From Planctomycetota bacterium (GTDB taxonomy: Bacteria; Planctomycetota; UBA1135; UBA2386): a stretch of DNA of 46,468 nucleotides. The translations under genes and the position numbers were made by a program. Below, piece by piece: positions 18,388 to 27,106 of this stretch. Position 1 is the first letter of the stretch. Every line of letters starts with the position of its first letter. A model generated the notes under the pieces. It searched no databases and was not told where the DNA came from. It worked only from the letters and a program-made list of their open reading frames with translations. The stretch covers positions 1 through 46,468 of the forward strand of contig JAEUHS010000081.1 in NCBI GenBank assembly GCA_016794035.1, given 5' to 3'.

Positions 18388-21300
18388 TCACGGCAGCATC
18401 GGGCGGAACGAGATCGTCAGCGCTGGCGGTACGCCGGGCGGCATGCTGGCGGGGCCGCTCTCGCGGGAGTCGAACACCTTGGTCGTGCGCGTGGCGTTGA
18501 CCTCGCCGGACCGGAGGATCCAGCCGAAGTTGTTGGCCGGAGTGTCGAGCCAGGACTGCGCGTCGGCGACCATGCCGGCGTTGCCGCCCGAGGCACTGTC
18601 CCAGACATAGGTGCCGGTGCCGTTGACGCTGCGGCTGCCGGACACGCCGACCTGGACACCGCCGCCCGGAGTCGACCAGGCGAGCGAGCCCTGCACGCGA
18701 CTGGCCCAGGTGACGTCGCCCGCCGCCGCCGGCGAGCCGCCGCCGATGCCGCCGTTGGTGGCGCCCTCGCCCCAGGCCTGCTGCACGCGGCGCAGCGAGA
18801 TCGTCTGCGCGCCGGTCGGGTTCGTGAACGTCAGGGAGCTGGTCAAGGCCAGCTGCACCGAGCTGATCACGGATCCGGCGGGCACCGCGGCGGCGACGTC
18901 GAACTGGATCAGCGCGCGCCGGATGCCCTGCTGGACGTTCGGATCGAACGGTGGCGTCGTGTCGAGGAACGCGGCGTTGCCGCAGACGATGCGCTCGTTG
19001 GCGCCGTTGCCGTTGCCCGTGCTGTCCGAGTAGATGCTGCCGTCCTTGGACGCGGCGATCGTCACCGACGTCGCGCCGCCGACCGAGGTGATCAGCGCCG
19101 GCTTGACCTCGGAGTCCGTGCCCATGGCGTCCGTGACGGTCAGGAACACGCTGTAGGTGCCCGGCGTCGCGAACACGTGCGTCGGGTTCTGCGCGGTCGA
19201 GGTCGTGCCGTCGCCGAAGTTCCACAGCCGCGACGTGACGGTGCCGGCCGACGTGTCGGTGAACTGCACGGTCTCGTCGTCGTAGACGCTGCCGACCGCG
19301 GTGCCGACGCGGCCGCCGAGCGGGCTCGCCGAGACCACGCTGGTGAACGCCGCCACCAGCGTGCCCGGCGCCGTCACGGTGACGAGCCCCGCCTTGGTCA
19401 CGGTCGCGCTGCTGCCGCTCTCGCCGGTGGCCGTCAGCGTCACCGGGAACGTGCCCGGCGTGGCGTAGGTGTGCGACGGGTTCTGCGCGGTCGAGTCGGT
19501 GGTGCCGTCGCCGTCGAAGTCCCAGGCCCAGGCCGAGATAGTGCCGTTCGGCTGGGTCGAGGCGTCGGTGAACAGCACCGTCAGCGGCGCGCCGCCGGTC
19601 GTCGTCGGCGTCGCCGCGAAGTCGGTGGTGACCGGGCCGACCACGTGCACGAACGCGGCCGACGTCTTGTCGGCCTCGGTGTTCTTGTTGCGCACGGTGA
19701 GCTTGACCGTGAAGTCGCCGGGCGTGCCGTAGGTGGTGACGGGGTTCTGCGCCGTCGAGTCGACGTTGCCGTCGTTGTCGAAGTCCCACATCCAACCGGT
19801 CGGCGCGCCGGTCGAGGCGTCGGTGAACTGCACCTGCAGCGGCGCGAGTCCGGTGGTGGGCACGGCCGAGAAGTCGACCAGGATGCCCGACGTCTCGTCG
19901 AGGAACGACACCATCACGTTGGTCGTGTCCGAGGTGCCGAGGTTGGTCGCGGTCGTCACGTAGGCCGCGAAGCCGGTCTGGAAGTTGTTGCTGCCCGTGA
20001 ACGTGCCGACCGTCGGTCGCGTCGAGTCGCCGTTGCTGCTCGCCGCCTCGGTCGCGGTCACGCTGATGCGGAACGGCAGCACGCGCCCGGCATCGAGCTG
20101 GTCGGTCTCGACCAGATAGACGTCGGCGAAGCGGTTGTCGTCGGCGCGCAGCACGTCGATGTTCTTGGCCTCGGACTCGAACGCGATCGCCTTGCCGTCG
20201 GGCAGGAACACCGGCCGGCGCGCCGAGCCGTTGCCGATCGTGCTGACGCCCGGCGACACGCGGCGGTTGAGCAGCTGCGTGGTGCCGGTGACGCTGTCGA
20301 ACAGGAACACGTTGGTCGGCGCCGTCAGGCCGGCGGCGAGGTCCGTCTTGTCGGACTCGAACGCGACGCGCGTGCGGCCCGAGGCCGAGTGCACGCTGGC
20401 GTTGCGGCTCGCGCCGCCGGAACCCTCGAGGCCGGTGCCGGTGACGCTGGCGCGGGTCTTCACGAACGGCGAAGCGGCGGTCGCGGCGACGAACACGTCG
20501 CGCACGCCGTTGCCGTCGCCGTTGACCAGGTCGCTGGCGTCGGACTCGAACGCGATCGCGCTGCCGTCGGCGGCGAGCGCGGGACGTTCGCTGGCGCCGT
20601 TGCCGCCGCTGCCCGGCGTGGCGACCAGGTGGCTGACCAGCTGCGTCGTGGTTCCCGGCAGGCTGGCGCCGATCGTGCGCAGGTAGACGTCGGGCGCCGC
20701 GCCGTTGCCGTCCACGAAGCCGGCCACCAGATCGGTCGCCAGCGATTCGAAGGCGACGAACTCGGCGTTGGCGCCGCCGATCGCCGGGCGCGAGGACGCG
20801 CCGTTGCCGGCGTTCGCCGCCATGCCGGGCGCGCTGCACAGCACCGTGTCGTTCCGCGTCACGAGGTTGAGCCCGCCGACCAGCGCCGCACCGGTCGCGT
20901 CCTCCTCGGCGCGCAGTTCGACGGCGGCGCGGAACACGTCCGTCGCCGCGTTGGCGTCGCCGGCCGTCAGGTTGCTCGCCGTCGACTGGAAGGCGACGAA
21001 CAGCGTGCCGATCGGGTTCGTCGCCGCCGCGTTGCCCGGATCGAAGCCTGGGTTCGGCACCCACCTGACCTGCGGCGCGGACGACGCGCCGTTGCCGGCG
21101 GCGGTGGTGCCGGTCTGGCGGCTGACCAGTGTCACGTCCCGCACCGCGGCCGCGTTGCTGACCAGCATGCCGCTGGCGCGCCAGTCCTCGATCTCGCGCA
21201 GGAACGCGACCGAGCCGCCGGGCACCGTACGCGGCTGGCCGTCCGTGTCCTCGGACTCGAGCACGCCGTCCTGGTTGTCGTCGGCGATGCCGTTGCGGCC

Positions 21301-22044
21301 GCCGACCGCCGGCAGCACGCCGGAGTCGAGCGCCCACAGCACGCGCTTGTCGCTGACGAAGTGCTCGGTCTCGTCGACGGGCACGTTCTGCGCCATCTGC
21401 ACCAGCTGGGCGACCGTCTTCGGCCGGATGTCGAACGTCGCCGAGTCCGGCGACTGCCAGCCGGGCACCGGGAACGTGTTGCTGGTCACGTGGCACGGCG
21501 CGCAGACCTCGGGCTGCCGGAACGGGAAGCCCGTGCCCGGCGGCGGGCCCGCGTGCGGCAGCGTCGACGACGCGAAGGCCGTCGTGTCCGGCGCGGACAT
21601 GCTGTGGCAGGTCACGCAGCGCGGGTGCCGGAACTTGCCGGCCAGCGACTGGCTGAACGCGCGCTTGTCGATCGACTGCGCGCTGATCGCGGCGACGAAG
21701 ACGTCGGCGGCGCCGTTGGTGTCGGTCGTGGTGTCGCGCGCCAGCGGCGTGCCGGCGGCGTCGCCGTTGTCGGCCGCGGCCGCGGTCGAGAACGCCAGCA
21801 GCACGACGTCGCGCGCCGCCGTGGCGCCGATCGCGGGCACGACGACGCCGGCGATCGCCGGCTCGGCGACCGCATCGGTCGGCACGAAGCCGAGATCGAA
21901 ACCGACCGGCAGGTTGGTGTTCGTGGCGGCGGCGGCGCCGCTGGTCTGCTTGGCCCGCGGGTCGTTGCCCAGCCCGCTCGAACACGAGGCGGCCCAGGTG
22001 CCGGCGACCAGGAGGAGGAGAGTGGCAGTGAGGCGTGCGTGCAT
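18388..22044 (-). CDS. Very large lipoprotein: two CxxCH motifs, TolB/PD40-like repeats, three PKD domains, DNRLRE-like C-terminus
   Basis: 1218 residues from ATG 22044, with a lipobox near residue 21 (TWAASC). Two heme-c motifs occur at 143-147 (CVTCH) and 181-185 (CAPCH). A middle section repeats a motif like AFESDASDLVNGDGNGVRD, as in TolB-type propellers. Three PKD domains follow (WMWDFDNDGN, WAWDFDGDG and LWNFGDGT cores, each with YGTPG/YATPG/FATPG). The C-terminal 200 residues contain ALIQFDVAA, AWGEGA and DTPANNFGWILRS and resemble the DNRLRE domain also present in the gene at 35635. It should be an exported, surface-exposed lipoprotein that may bind heme covalently, implying a redox or electron-transfer role. 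It is divergent from the gene at 22214. Confidence 0.85.
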   Translation of the reverse strand: MHARLTATLLLLVAGTWAASCSSGLGNDPRAKQTSGAAAATNTNLPVGFDLGFVPTDAVAEPAIAGVVVPAIGATAARDVVLLAFSTAAAADNGDAAGTPLARDTTTDTNGAADVFVAAISAQSIDKRAFSQSLAGKFRHPRCVTCHSMSAPDTTAFASSTLPHAGPPPGTGFPFRQPEVCAPCHVTSNTFPVPGWQSPDSATFDIRPKTVAQLVQMAQNVPVDETEHFVSDKRVLWALDSGVLPAVGGRNGIADDNQDGVLESEDTDGQPRTVPGGSVAFLREIEDWRASGMLVSNAAAVRDVTLVSRQTGTTAAGNGASSAPQVRWVPNPGFDPGNAAATNPIGTLFVAFQSTASNLTAGDANAATDVFRAAVELRAEEDATGAALVGGLNLVTRNDTVLCSAPGMAANAGNGASSRPAIGGANAEFVAFESLATDLVAGFVDGNGAAPDVYLRTIGASLPGTTTQLVSHLVATPGSGGNGASERPALAADGSAIAFESDASDLVNGDGNGVRDVFVAATAASPFVKTRASVTGTGLEGSGGASRNASVHSASGRTRVAFESDKTDLAAGLTAPTNVFLFDSVTGTTQLLNRRVSPGVSTIGNGSARRPVFLPDGKAIAFESEAKNIDVLRADDNRFADVYLVETDQLDAGRVLPFRISVTATEAASSNGDSTRPTVGTFTGSNNFQTGFAAYVTTATNLGTSDTTNVMVSFLDETSGILVDFSAVPTTGLAPLQVQFTDASTGAPTGWMWDFDNDGNVDSTAQNPVTTYGTPGDFTVKLTVRNKNTEADKTSAAFVHVVGPVTTDFAATPTTTGGAPLTVLFTDASTQPNGTISAWAWDFDGDGTTDSTAQNPSHTYATPGTFPVTLTATGESGSSATVTKAGLVTVTAPGTLVAAFTSVVSASPLGGRVGTAVGSVYDDETVQFTDTSAGTVTSRLWNFGDGTTSTAQNPTHVFATPGTYSVFLTVTDAMGTDSEVKPALITSVGGATSVTIAASKDGSIYSDSTGNGNGANERIVCGNAAFLDTTPPFDPNVQQGIRRALIQFDVAAAVPAGSVISSVQLALTSSLTFTNPTGAQTISLRRVQQAWGEGATNGGIGGGSPAAAGDVTWASRVQGSLAWSTPGGGVQVGVSGSRSVNGTGTYVWDSASGGNAGMVADAQSWLDTPANNFGWILRSGEVNATRTTKVFDSRESGPASMPPGVPPALTISFRPMLP

Positions 22045-22213
22045 GGCGCGGTCTCCGAGGCGGGAGAGTAGCGAAAGCACGGCGCGAACCCGCTGCTCGA
22101 AGTCGATTCGAGCCGTTCGACGACATCGGCTCTGCCGGTGGTGGCGTCGTCCGCGCCGCGTGTGGATACTGCGGCATCCGCTGCCGCTCACCGCGGCAAT
22201 GGCCCGACGACGC

Positions 22214-23938
22214 ATGAAGACCTCCTTCCGAGCGGCGCTGCTGCTGGCGATCGCCGGCATCTGTCCGTCCTGCAAGTTCCTCGCCCGCCAGATCGTGCCG
22301 CACCTCGAACGTTGGGGGAACGGACTGACGAAGCGCGAGGGCCGGCTCGAGGGTGGGCTGCAGACGGGCGAGTGGACCTACTACTACGAGTCGGGCCAGC
22401 GCCGCGCCTACGGCCGCTACACCGACGACCATCAGACCGGGCCGTGGACCTACTGGTTCGAGAACGGCGGCATCGAATGGAGCGGCGCGTTCGACGCCAG
22501 CGGCAAGCGCACCGGCGAATGGACGTTCTTCTACCCCGATTCGACGATGCGGGCGCGCGGCCGCTACATCGCCGACTTCGAGGATGGCCCGTGGGAGTTC
22601 TTCGGCGAGGACGGCGCGCTCGATCGCAAGGGCCAGTACGACGGCGGCAAGCTGTCGGGGCCATGGACCTACTACCAGGGCGCCGGCCGACCGAAGGCCG
22701 AGGGCATCTGCCATCGCGGCCAGCGCATCGGGCCGTGGCGCGTCTGGGACGCGAGCGGCACCGAGAGCGTGCAGGACTTCGGCACCAGGCCGGGCATCTC
22801 GATCGCGCGCGAGCAGTGGCCGAACGGCAGCCATCGCCGCGCCGGCGTGCTGCAGAACGGCGCGCCGGTCGGCCGCTGGACCAGCTGGCACGACAACGGT
22901 GCCCTGCGCTTCTGCTGCACGCTGCAGGACGGCAGACCGTGCGGCGTGTTCGAGGCGCGCAACCCGGCCGGCGACGTGCTCGCCCAGGGCGTGCTGGCGG
23001 CCGGCGCGTTCGTCGAGGGTTCGATCGGCGTCGAGAACGGCGCGACGCGCCCGCTGGCTGCGGCAGCGGTTCCGGCGCCCGCGGCCGCGACCGCCGACGG
23101 GGTCGCCGACTGGGTCGCCGCCGAGGCGCTCGCGGCGCTGGCGCCCGAACAGGCCGTGGCCGTGCTCGGCGCCGAGCTGGCGCGCCCGGTCGACGCCACC
23201 GCGATCACCGCCAGGGCCGACGCGCCGGCCGTGCCGCCGCCGCCGGCCGCCGCCGCGGTCGTCCGACAGATCGAACAGGAGTCCGAGCGCATCCCCGCGC
23301 CCGTGCAGCCGAGCCGCACGGTCCTGCAGGAGCAGGAGACCGAGGACTACGTGCAGAACTACCTCGAGGGCCCGAGCAAGACGCGGCCGTCGCTGCGCAA
23401 GTACGGGCCGGCGACCGGTGCGAAGTCGACCGGATCGAGCGCCGGGCCGCGGCGCCGCGCCGACCTCGAGGGCAAGCCGGTGCCGATCGACGTGCTGAAG
23501 GGAGTCGACGGCACCGACGTCGACCTGCGCCAGTACCGCGGCAAGAAGCGCGTGCTGCTGGTGGTGCTGCGCGGCTTCCTCGGCGAGGTCTGCATCTACT
23601 GCGTCGCCCAGACCGAGGCGCTGGCGCGTTGCCGCGAGGACCTCGCGGATCTCGGCATCGAGGTCCTGGTCGTCTATCCCGGCGCGAAGGAGAACGAGGA
23701 GTCGTTCGAGCGCGCCTACGACATGACGTTCGGCAAGGGCGCGCCGCCGTACAAGGTCTTCTACGACCCGGATCTCACGGTCGTGCAGAAGCTCGGCATC
23801 ACCGGCGACCTCGCGTTCCCGACCACGCTGATCATCGACGAGCAGGGCATCGTGCAATACGCCTATGTCGGCGAGCACCGCGCCGACCGGCCGGCGGCCA
23901 GGGAGCTGATCCGCGTCATCAAGGGGCTGAAGAAGTGA
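22214..23938 (+). CDS. Exported MORN-variant repeat protein fused to a peroxiredoxin/thioredoxin-like domain
   Basis: 574 residues. The N-terminal signal ends near CPSC (residues 17-20), so it may be a lipoprotein. About 48-180 hold five MORN-variant (YwqK-like) repeats with the pattern G-x-W-T-Y-Y/W: GEWTYYYESG, GPWTYWFENG, GEWTFFYPDS, GPWEFFGEDG and GPWTYYQGAG. An Ala/Pro-rich linker (about 280-410) leads to an AhpC/TSA-like thioredoxin fold: GKPVPIDVLKG, then RVLLVVLRGFLGEVCIYC with C460 and C463 as CxxC, VYPGAKENEESF, FPTTLIIDEQGIV. It should act as a thiol-disulphide or peroxide-reactive protein outside the cytoplasm. The next gene's GTG overlaps its stop. An ATG at 22199 would add five residues. 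Confidence 0.82.
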   Translation: MKTSFRAALLLAIAGICPSCKFLARQIVPHLERWGNGLTKREGRLEGGLQTGEWTYYYESGQRRAYGRYTDDHQTGPWTYWFENGGIEWSGAFDASGKRTGEWTFFYPDSTMRARGRYIADFEDGPWEFFGEDGALDRKGQYDGGKLSGPWTYYQGAGRPKAEGICHRGQRIGPWRVWDASGTESVQDFGTRPGISIAREQWPNGSHRRAGVLQNGAPVGRWTSWHDNGALRFCCTLQDGRPCGVFEARNPAGDVLAQGVLAAGAFVEGSIGVENGATRPLAAAAVPAPAAATADGVADWVAAEALAALAPEQAVAVLGAELARPVDATAITARADAPAVPPPPAAAAVVRQIEQESERIPAPVQPSRTVLQEQETEDYVQNYLEGPSKTRPSLRKYGPATGAKSTGSSAGPRRRADLEGKPVPIDVLKGVDGTDVDLRQYRGKKRVLLVVLRGFLGEVCIYCVAQTEALARCREDLADLGIEVLVVYPGAKENEESFERAYDMTFGKGAPPYKVFYDPDLTVVQKLGITGDLAFPTTLIIDEQGIVQYAYVGEHRADRPAARELIRVIKGLKK

Positions 23939-26112
23939 GCGCAGCCGACCCGGACGACGGCCCGCCGCTGGACCGCACGCAGGCCTTCCGCCCCGAGGGC
24001 GCGCAGCGGCCGCCGACGCCGCCCGACCTGCCGCGCATTCCGGGCATCACGCTGCACTTCGAGGTCGCGCGCGGCGGCATGGGCGTCGTCTACAGCGGTC
24101 GCCAGGACTTCCTCGACCGCCGGGTCGCCGTGAAGCTGCTGTCGAAGGACCTCGCCGGCGAGAAGTTCGCGCAGCGGTTCCAGCGCGAGGCCAAGCTGCT
24201 GGCCGGCATCAAGCACCCCAACATCGTCGCCTGCCATTCGGCGGGCACGACCGACGACGGCCAGTCGTACCTGGTGATGGAGTTCGTCGACGGCCCGAGT
24301 CTGAAGGCCTGGGTCGCCGAGCAGGGGGCATTGCCGGTCGCTGCCGCGCTGCGTCTCACGCGAGCCGTGGGGCAGGCGCTGGCGCACGCGCATCAGCTCG
24401 GCGTGATCCATCGCGACGTGAAGCCGGAGAACATCCTGCTCGAGGCCGTGACCTCGACGGCGATCGACGTCGCGTTCCCCTATGTGCCGAAGCTCGTCGA
24501 CCTCGGCCTCGCACGCATGACGTCGGAGACCGCCGGTCTCGGCCTGACGTCGCCGGGCTCGGTGATGGGCACGCCGTCGACGATGTCGCCCGAGCAGTTC
24601 GACGACCCGGATTCGGTCGACTTCCGCACCGACATCTACGGCCTCGGCTGCGTGCTCTACGAGATGCTGGTCGGCGCGCCGGCCTACCGCGGCACCAGGC
24701 TGACCGAGATCGTCGCCCGCAAGCGGCAGCCGGTCGGGCCGAATCCGTGCGAGGAGTGTGCAGGCGTGCCGGCCGCGGTCGGCGCGCTGGTCTGCAGCAT
24801 GCTGGCGGCGGACCGCGGTGACCGGCCGGCCAGCTACCGCGAACTCGACGAGCGCCTCGGCGAACTGCTCGCGACGCTGCCGACGCAGGTGCCGCGCCAG
24901 CCGGCGCCGCGCATGGTCGGCGACGCGACCGCGCAGACGATCGTGCGCGGCGCCCCGCAGCCGCCGCCGGCGAAGTCGGGACCCGGCCTGCTGCGCACGG
25001 CGGAGATCGACTTCCTGCAGGCGGGCATGGGCGGTGGCGGCACGGCGACGCCGGCGTTCCGGGGTGGCACCGTGGTCGCACCACCGACCGGTACGCCGGC
25101 GGCCGCGGCGCCCGTGCGTTCGCGGCGCGGTCTGTGGCTCACCGTCGGTGTCGTGGCCGCGGCGGGCGCCGTCGCGATCGGGTTCGCGACGCGCGGCGGC
25201 AGCGGTGGTGATGGCGGCGAACGGCCGACGCCACCGGTGGTCACGAACCATGCGCCCCGCGGCGCCAGCATCCGCGGCGAAGGCGTGCTCGGCCGGCAGC
25301 AGTGGATCACGCTCACCGCGCACGCCGAGGACGCGGACGGCGATCCGCTGAGCTACCGGTGGACCACGCCGGACGAGATCGAGGCCCGCGACCAGCACGA
25401 CGGCTCGATCCGGGTGCGGGTGCTGGACGGTCTGCCGGACGAGACGTTCGGCGTGGAGGTGGCGATCAGCGACGGCCACGACTCGGTCACCGCGACCCAC
25501 CGGCTGAAGCTGTCGGGCGATGGATTCACCTCGAAGCAGTTCCTGGGCGCGATCCTCAGCGACCCGCACTGGACGTTCGACCCGCCGGAGAAGGGGCTCG
25601 ACTGGGTCCCGCTGCTCAACCAGGACGTCGTCGCCTGCAACGCCATCGAGGTGCGGCGTTCGGCGACGATCGCGATGGGACGGGACATGTTCTGGCGCGT
25701 GCGCGGCAAGTTGGCCGCACGCTTCTCGGAACAACACGACCGCTACGGTGCGATCGCGGTGCGGCTCGAGCTCGGCGACGTCGGCTGGTCCCTGGTCTGC
25801 ACGCAGGCCGGCAACATGGGCGCCGAATGGTCGATCGAGCTGGTGCAGGAGGGCCGCCTCGCCGGCGTGTGGGAGCCGAGACTCAGCGCGAGTGCCCCGC
25901 GCAAGGTCGAGTGGCTGGAGGCAGACGACGCGACCCAGACGCCGTACGCCGAGCTGGTCCTCACGCGTCGCCGTGGCGAGATCGAACTGCAGTGGGGCCA
26001 GGGCGAGACGTTCGAGCGCGAGGTCGTGCCGGTGCCGGACGGCGTCGAGCCGAGCATCACCCTGTGGGGCGACCGCGGCGGCGGCGAGTTCCACGGCTTC
26101 ACGAAGTGGTGA
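23935..26112 (+). CDS. Transmembrane Ser/Thr protein kinase with variant motifs and extracytoplasmic C-terminus
   Basis: 725 residues from GTG 23935, overlapping the upstream stop by four bases (GTGA), so coupled translation is likely. The kinase domain has a shortened glycine loop ARGGMG (45-50), catalytic-type Lys67 in VAVKLL, HRD (159-161) and PENILL. The metal motif is DLG (189-191) in place of DFG, and GTPSTMSPEQ replaces the usual GTPxYMSPEQ. A membrane helix spans about 399-419. The outer 300 residues begin with a cadherin/PKD-like beta domain (AEDADGDPLSYRW, about 460) and continue into an unknown beta-rich region ending GGGEFHGFTKW. The outside domain may sense a signal together with the upstream MORN-peroxiredoxin protein. 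Confidence 0.88.
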   Translation: MSAADPDDGPPLDRTQAFRPEGAQRPPTPPDLPRIPGITLHFEVARGGMGVVYSGRQDFLDRRVAVKLLSKDLAGEKFAQRFQREAKLLAGIKHPNIVACHSAGTTDDGQSYLVMEFVDGPSLKAWVAEQGALPVAAALRLTRAVGQALAHAHQLGVIHRDVKPENILLEAVTSTAIDVAFPYVPKLVDLGLARMTSETAGLGLTSPGSVMGTPSTMSPEQFDDPDSVDFRTDIYGLGCVLYEMLVGAPAYRGTRLTEIVARKRQPVGPNPCEECAGVPAAVGALVCSMLAADRGDRPASYRELDERLGELLATLPTQVPRQPAPRMVGDATAQTIVRGAPQPPPAKSGPGLLRTAEIDFLQAGMGGGGTATPAFRGGTVVAPPTGTPAAAAPVRSRRGLWLTVGVVAAAGAVAIGFATRGGSGGDGGERPTPPVVTNHAPRGASIRGEGVLGRQQWITLTAHAEDADGDPLSYRWTTPDEIEARDQHDGSIRVRVLDGLPDETFGVEVAISDGHDSVTATHRLKLSGDGFTSKQFLGAILSDPHWTFDPPEKGLDWVPLLNQDVVACNAIEVRRSATIAMGRDMFWRVRGKLAARFSEQHDRYGAIAVRLELGDVGWSLVCTQAGNMGAEWSIELVQEGRLAGVWEPRLSASAPRKVEWLEADDATQTPYAELVLTRRRGEIELQWGQGETFEREVVPVPDGVEPSITLWGDRGGGEFHGFTKW

Positions 26113-26121
26113 GCGCCGCGA

Positions 26122-26134
26122 CCGCAGGCTGCGG
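26122..26134. terminator. Short hairpin between convergent stops
   Basis: CCGCA (26122-26126) pairs with TGCGG (26130-26134) around three bases, filling most of the 24-base gap between the kinase and the lipoprotein stops. It has no T-tract and is weak evidence on its own. Confidence 0.25.
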
Positions 26135-26136
26135 CA

Positions 26137-26940
26137 TCAGAGCTGCCAGATCACGCCGAGCGTGATCCAGTACGGATCCGGGTCGAAGCCGAGGTCGTTC
26201 TTGAACCAGCTGCGCAGCGTCTCGTCGACGATGCGCGAGGCGTTGAGGCTGAACGACAGCACCGTGCGGTCGTCGTAGCGGTAGGTGAAGTCGGCGGTGC
26301 CGCGCAGGTCGGCGAAGCCGCCCTCGTCGAGGCCGTACATCCACGCCGACTGGCTCGATGCGGCGTAGCCGAGCGAGCCGTCGAGGTTCAGCGCGAAGCC
26401 GTCGCCGAGGTCGAAGTCCTCGGTGATGCCGCCGCGCAGATAGCTGGCGCGCACCTCGTCGAAGTCGTAGTTCAGCGAGCAGTACGGGCGCGCCTCGAGC
26501 AGCTCCATGCTCGCCGTCGCGAACACCTCGGTGGTACCGCCGCGTTCGCCGAGCGGAAACTCGAGACCGTTCGGCAGGTTGTAGCTGTGCAGGCCGACCT
26601 CGAGGTCGACGTCGCCGACCTTGCGCGAATAGGCGCCGATGAACTCGATCTGCGTGAAGCGACCGGCGTGGCCGTCGGGGAACCAGGCCGCGCCGGTGTT
26701 GTTGCGCAACTCCATGTTCGCCTCGGCGGTGATGCGCATGCCGCCCCCGTCGATCGTCGGCGACTCGACCTGCAGCGTCGGCTGCAGCACCGGCTGATTG
26801 ACCAGCGTCTGGCCGCGGTGCACGAACTTCGTCGCCAGCGTCGTGCCGAGCGTGACCGTCGGACGTTGGTCCTTCGGCAGGATGCAGCCGCTGGCGAGCA
26901 CGGCGAGGGCGCAGAAGGACGCGAAGAGGCGACGAGGCAT
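26137..26940 (-). CDS. Outer-membrane lipoprotein, beta-barrel (TorF-like porin) type
   Basis: 267 residues from ATG 26940 with signal and lipobox VLASGC (about residues 14-19). The chain then shows TLGTTLATKFVHRGQTLV, similar to the opening strand of TorF/TIGR02001-type putative porins. Alternating beta strands with aromatic girdle residues follow (FIGAYSRKVGDVDLEVGLHSY, split by turns; ADFTYRYDDRTVLSFSLNAS), and the end is YWITLGVIWQL. It is probably a small barrel or barrel-like protein associated with the outer membrane; the substrate is unknown. It is divergent from the tandem lipoprotein pair at 27107 and convergent with the kinase. Confidence 0.65.
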   Translation of the reverse strand: MPRRLFASFCALAVLASGCILPKDQRPTVTLGTTLATKFVHRGQTLVNQPVLQPTLQVESPTIDGGGMRITAEANMELRNNTGAAWFPDGHAGRFTQIEFIGAYSRKVGDVDLEVGLHSYNLPNGLEFPLGERGGTTEVFATASMELLEARPYCSLNYDFDEVRASYLRGGITEDFDLGDGFALNLDGSLGYAASSQSAWMYGLDEGGFADLRGTADFTYRYDDRTVLSFSLNASRIVDETLRSWFKNDLGFDPDPYWITLGVIWQL

Positions 26941-27106
26941 GCAGACTCCGCTCGGAAGGCGTGGCGAGACGGCGCGAGTGTCGATGCCGGTGCGTGGCAA
27001 TGCAACTGCGCGAAGCCGCGGCGGCGACATTCCCGGCGGCATTTGCCGAGCTGGCGTGCGTGGTTCAGAATGCGCGTCGCGGCCGGCGAAACGGCGGCGG
27101 CCCCGC

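Noticed and set aside
19177..22071. 964-residue plus-strand frame opposite the giant lipoprotein
   Set aside because: Arg/Val/Gly-rich, no start signal, no domains; antisense of PKD and TolB-like coding sequence.
18314..23878. Minus-strand open frame of about 2100 residues spanning the opposite strand of the MORN gene and continuing into the THNG lipoprotein
   Set aside because: Only the last 248 residues (from 18313) have a signal peptide and motifs. The rest is low-complexity shadow of the genes at 18388 and 22214.
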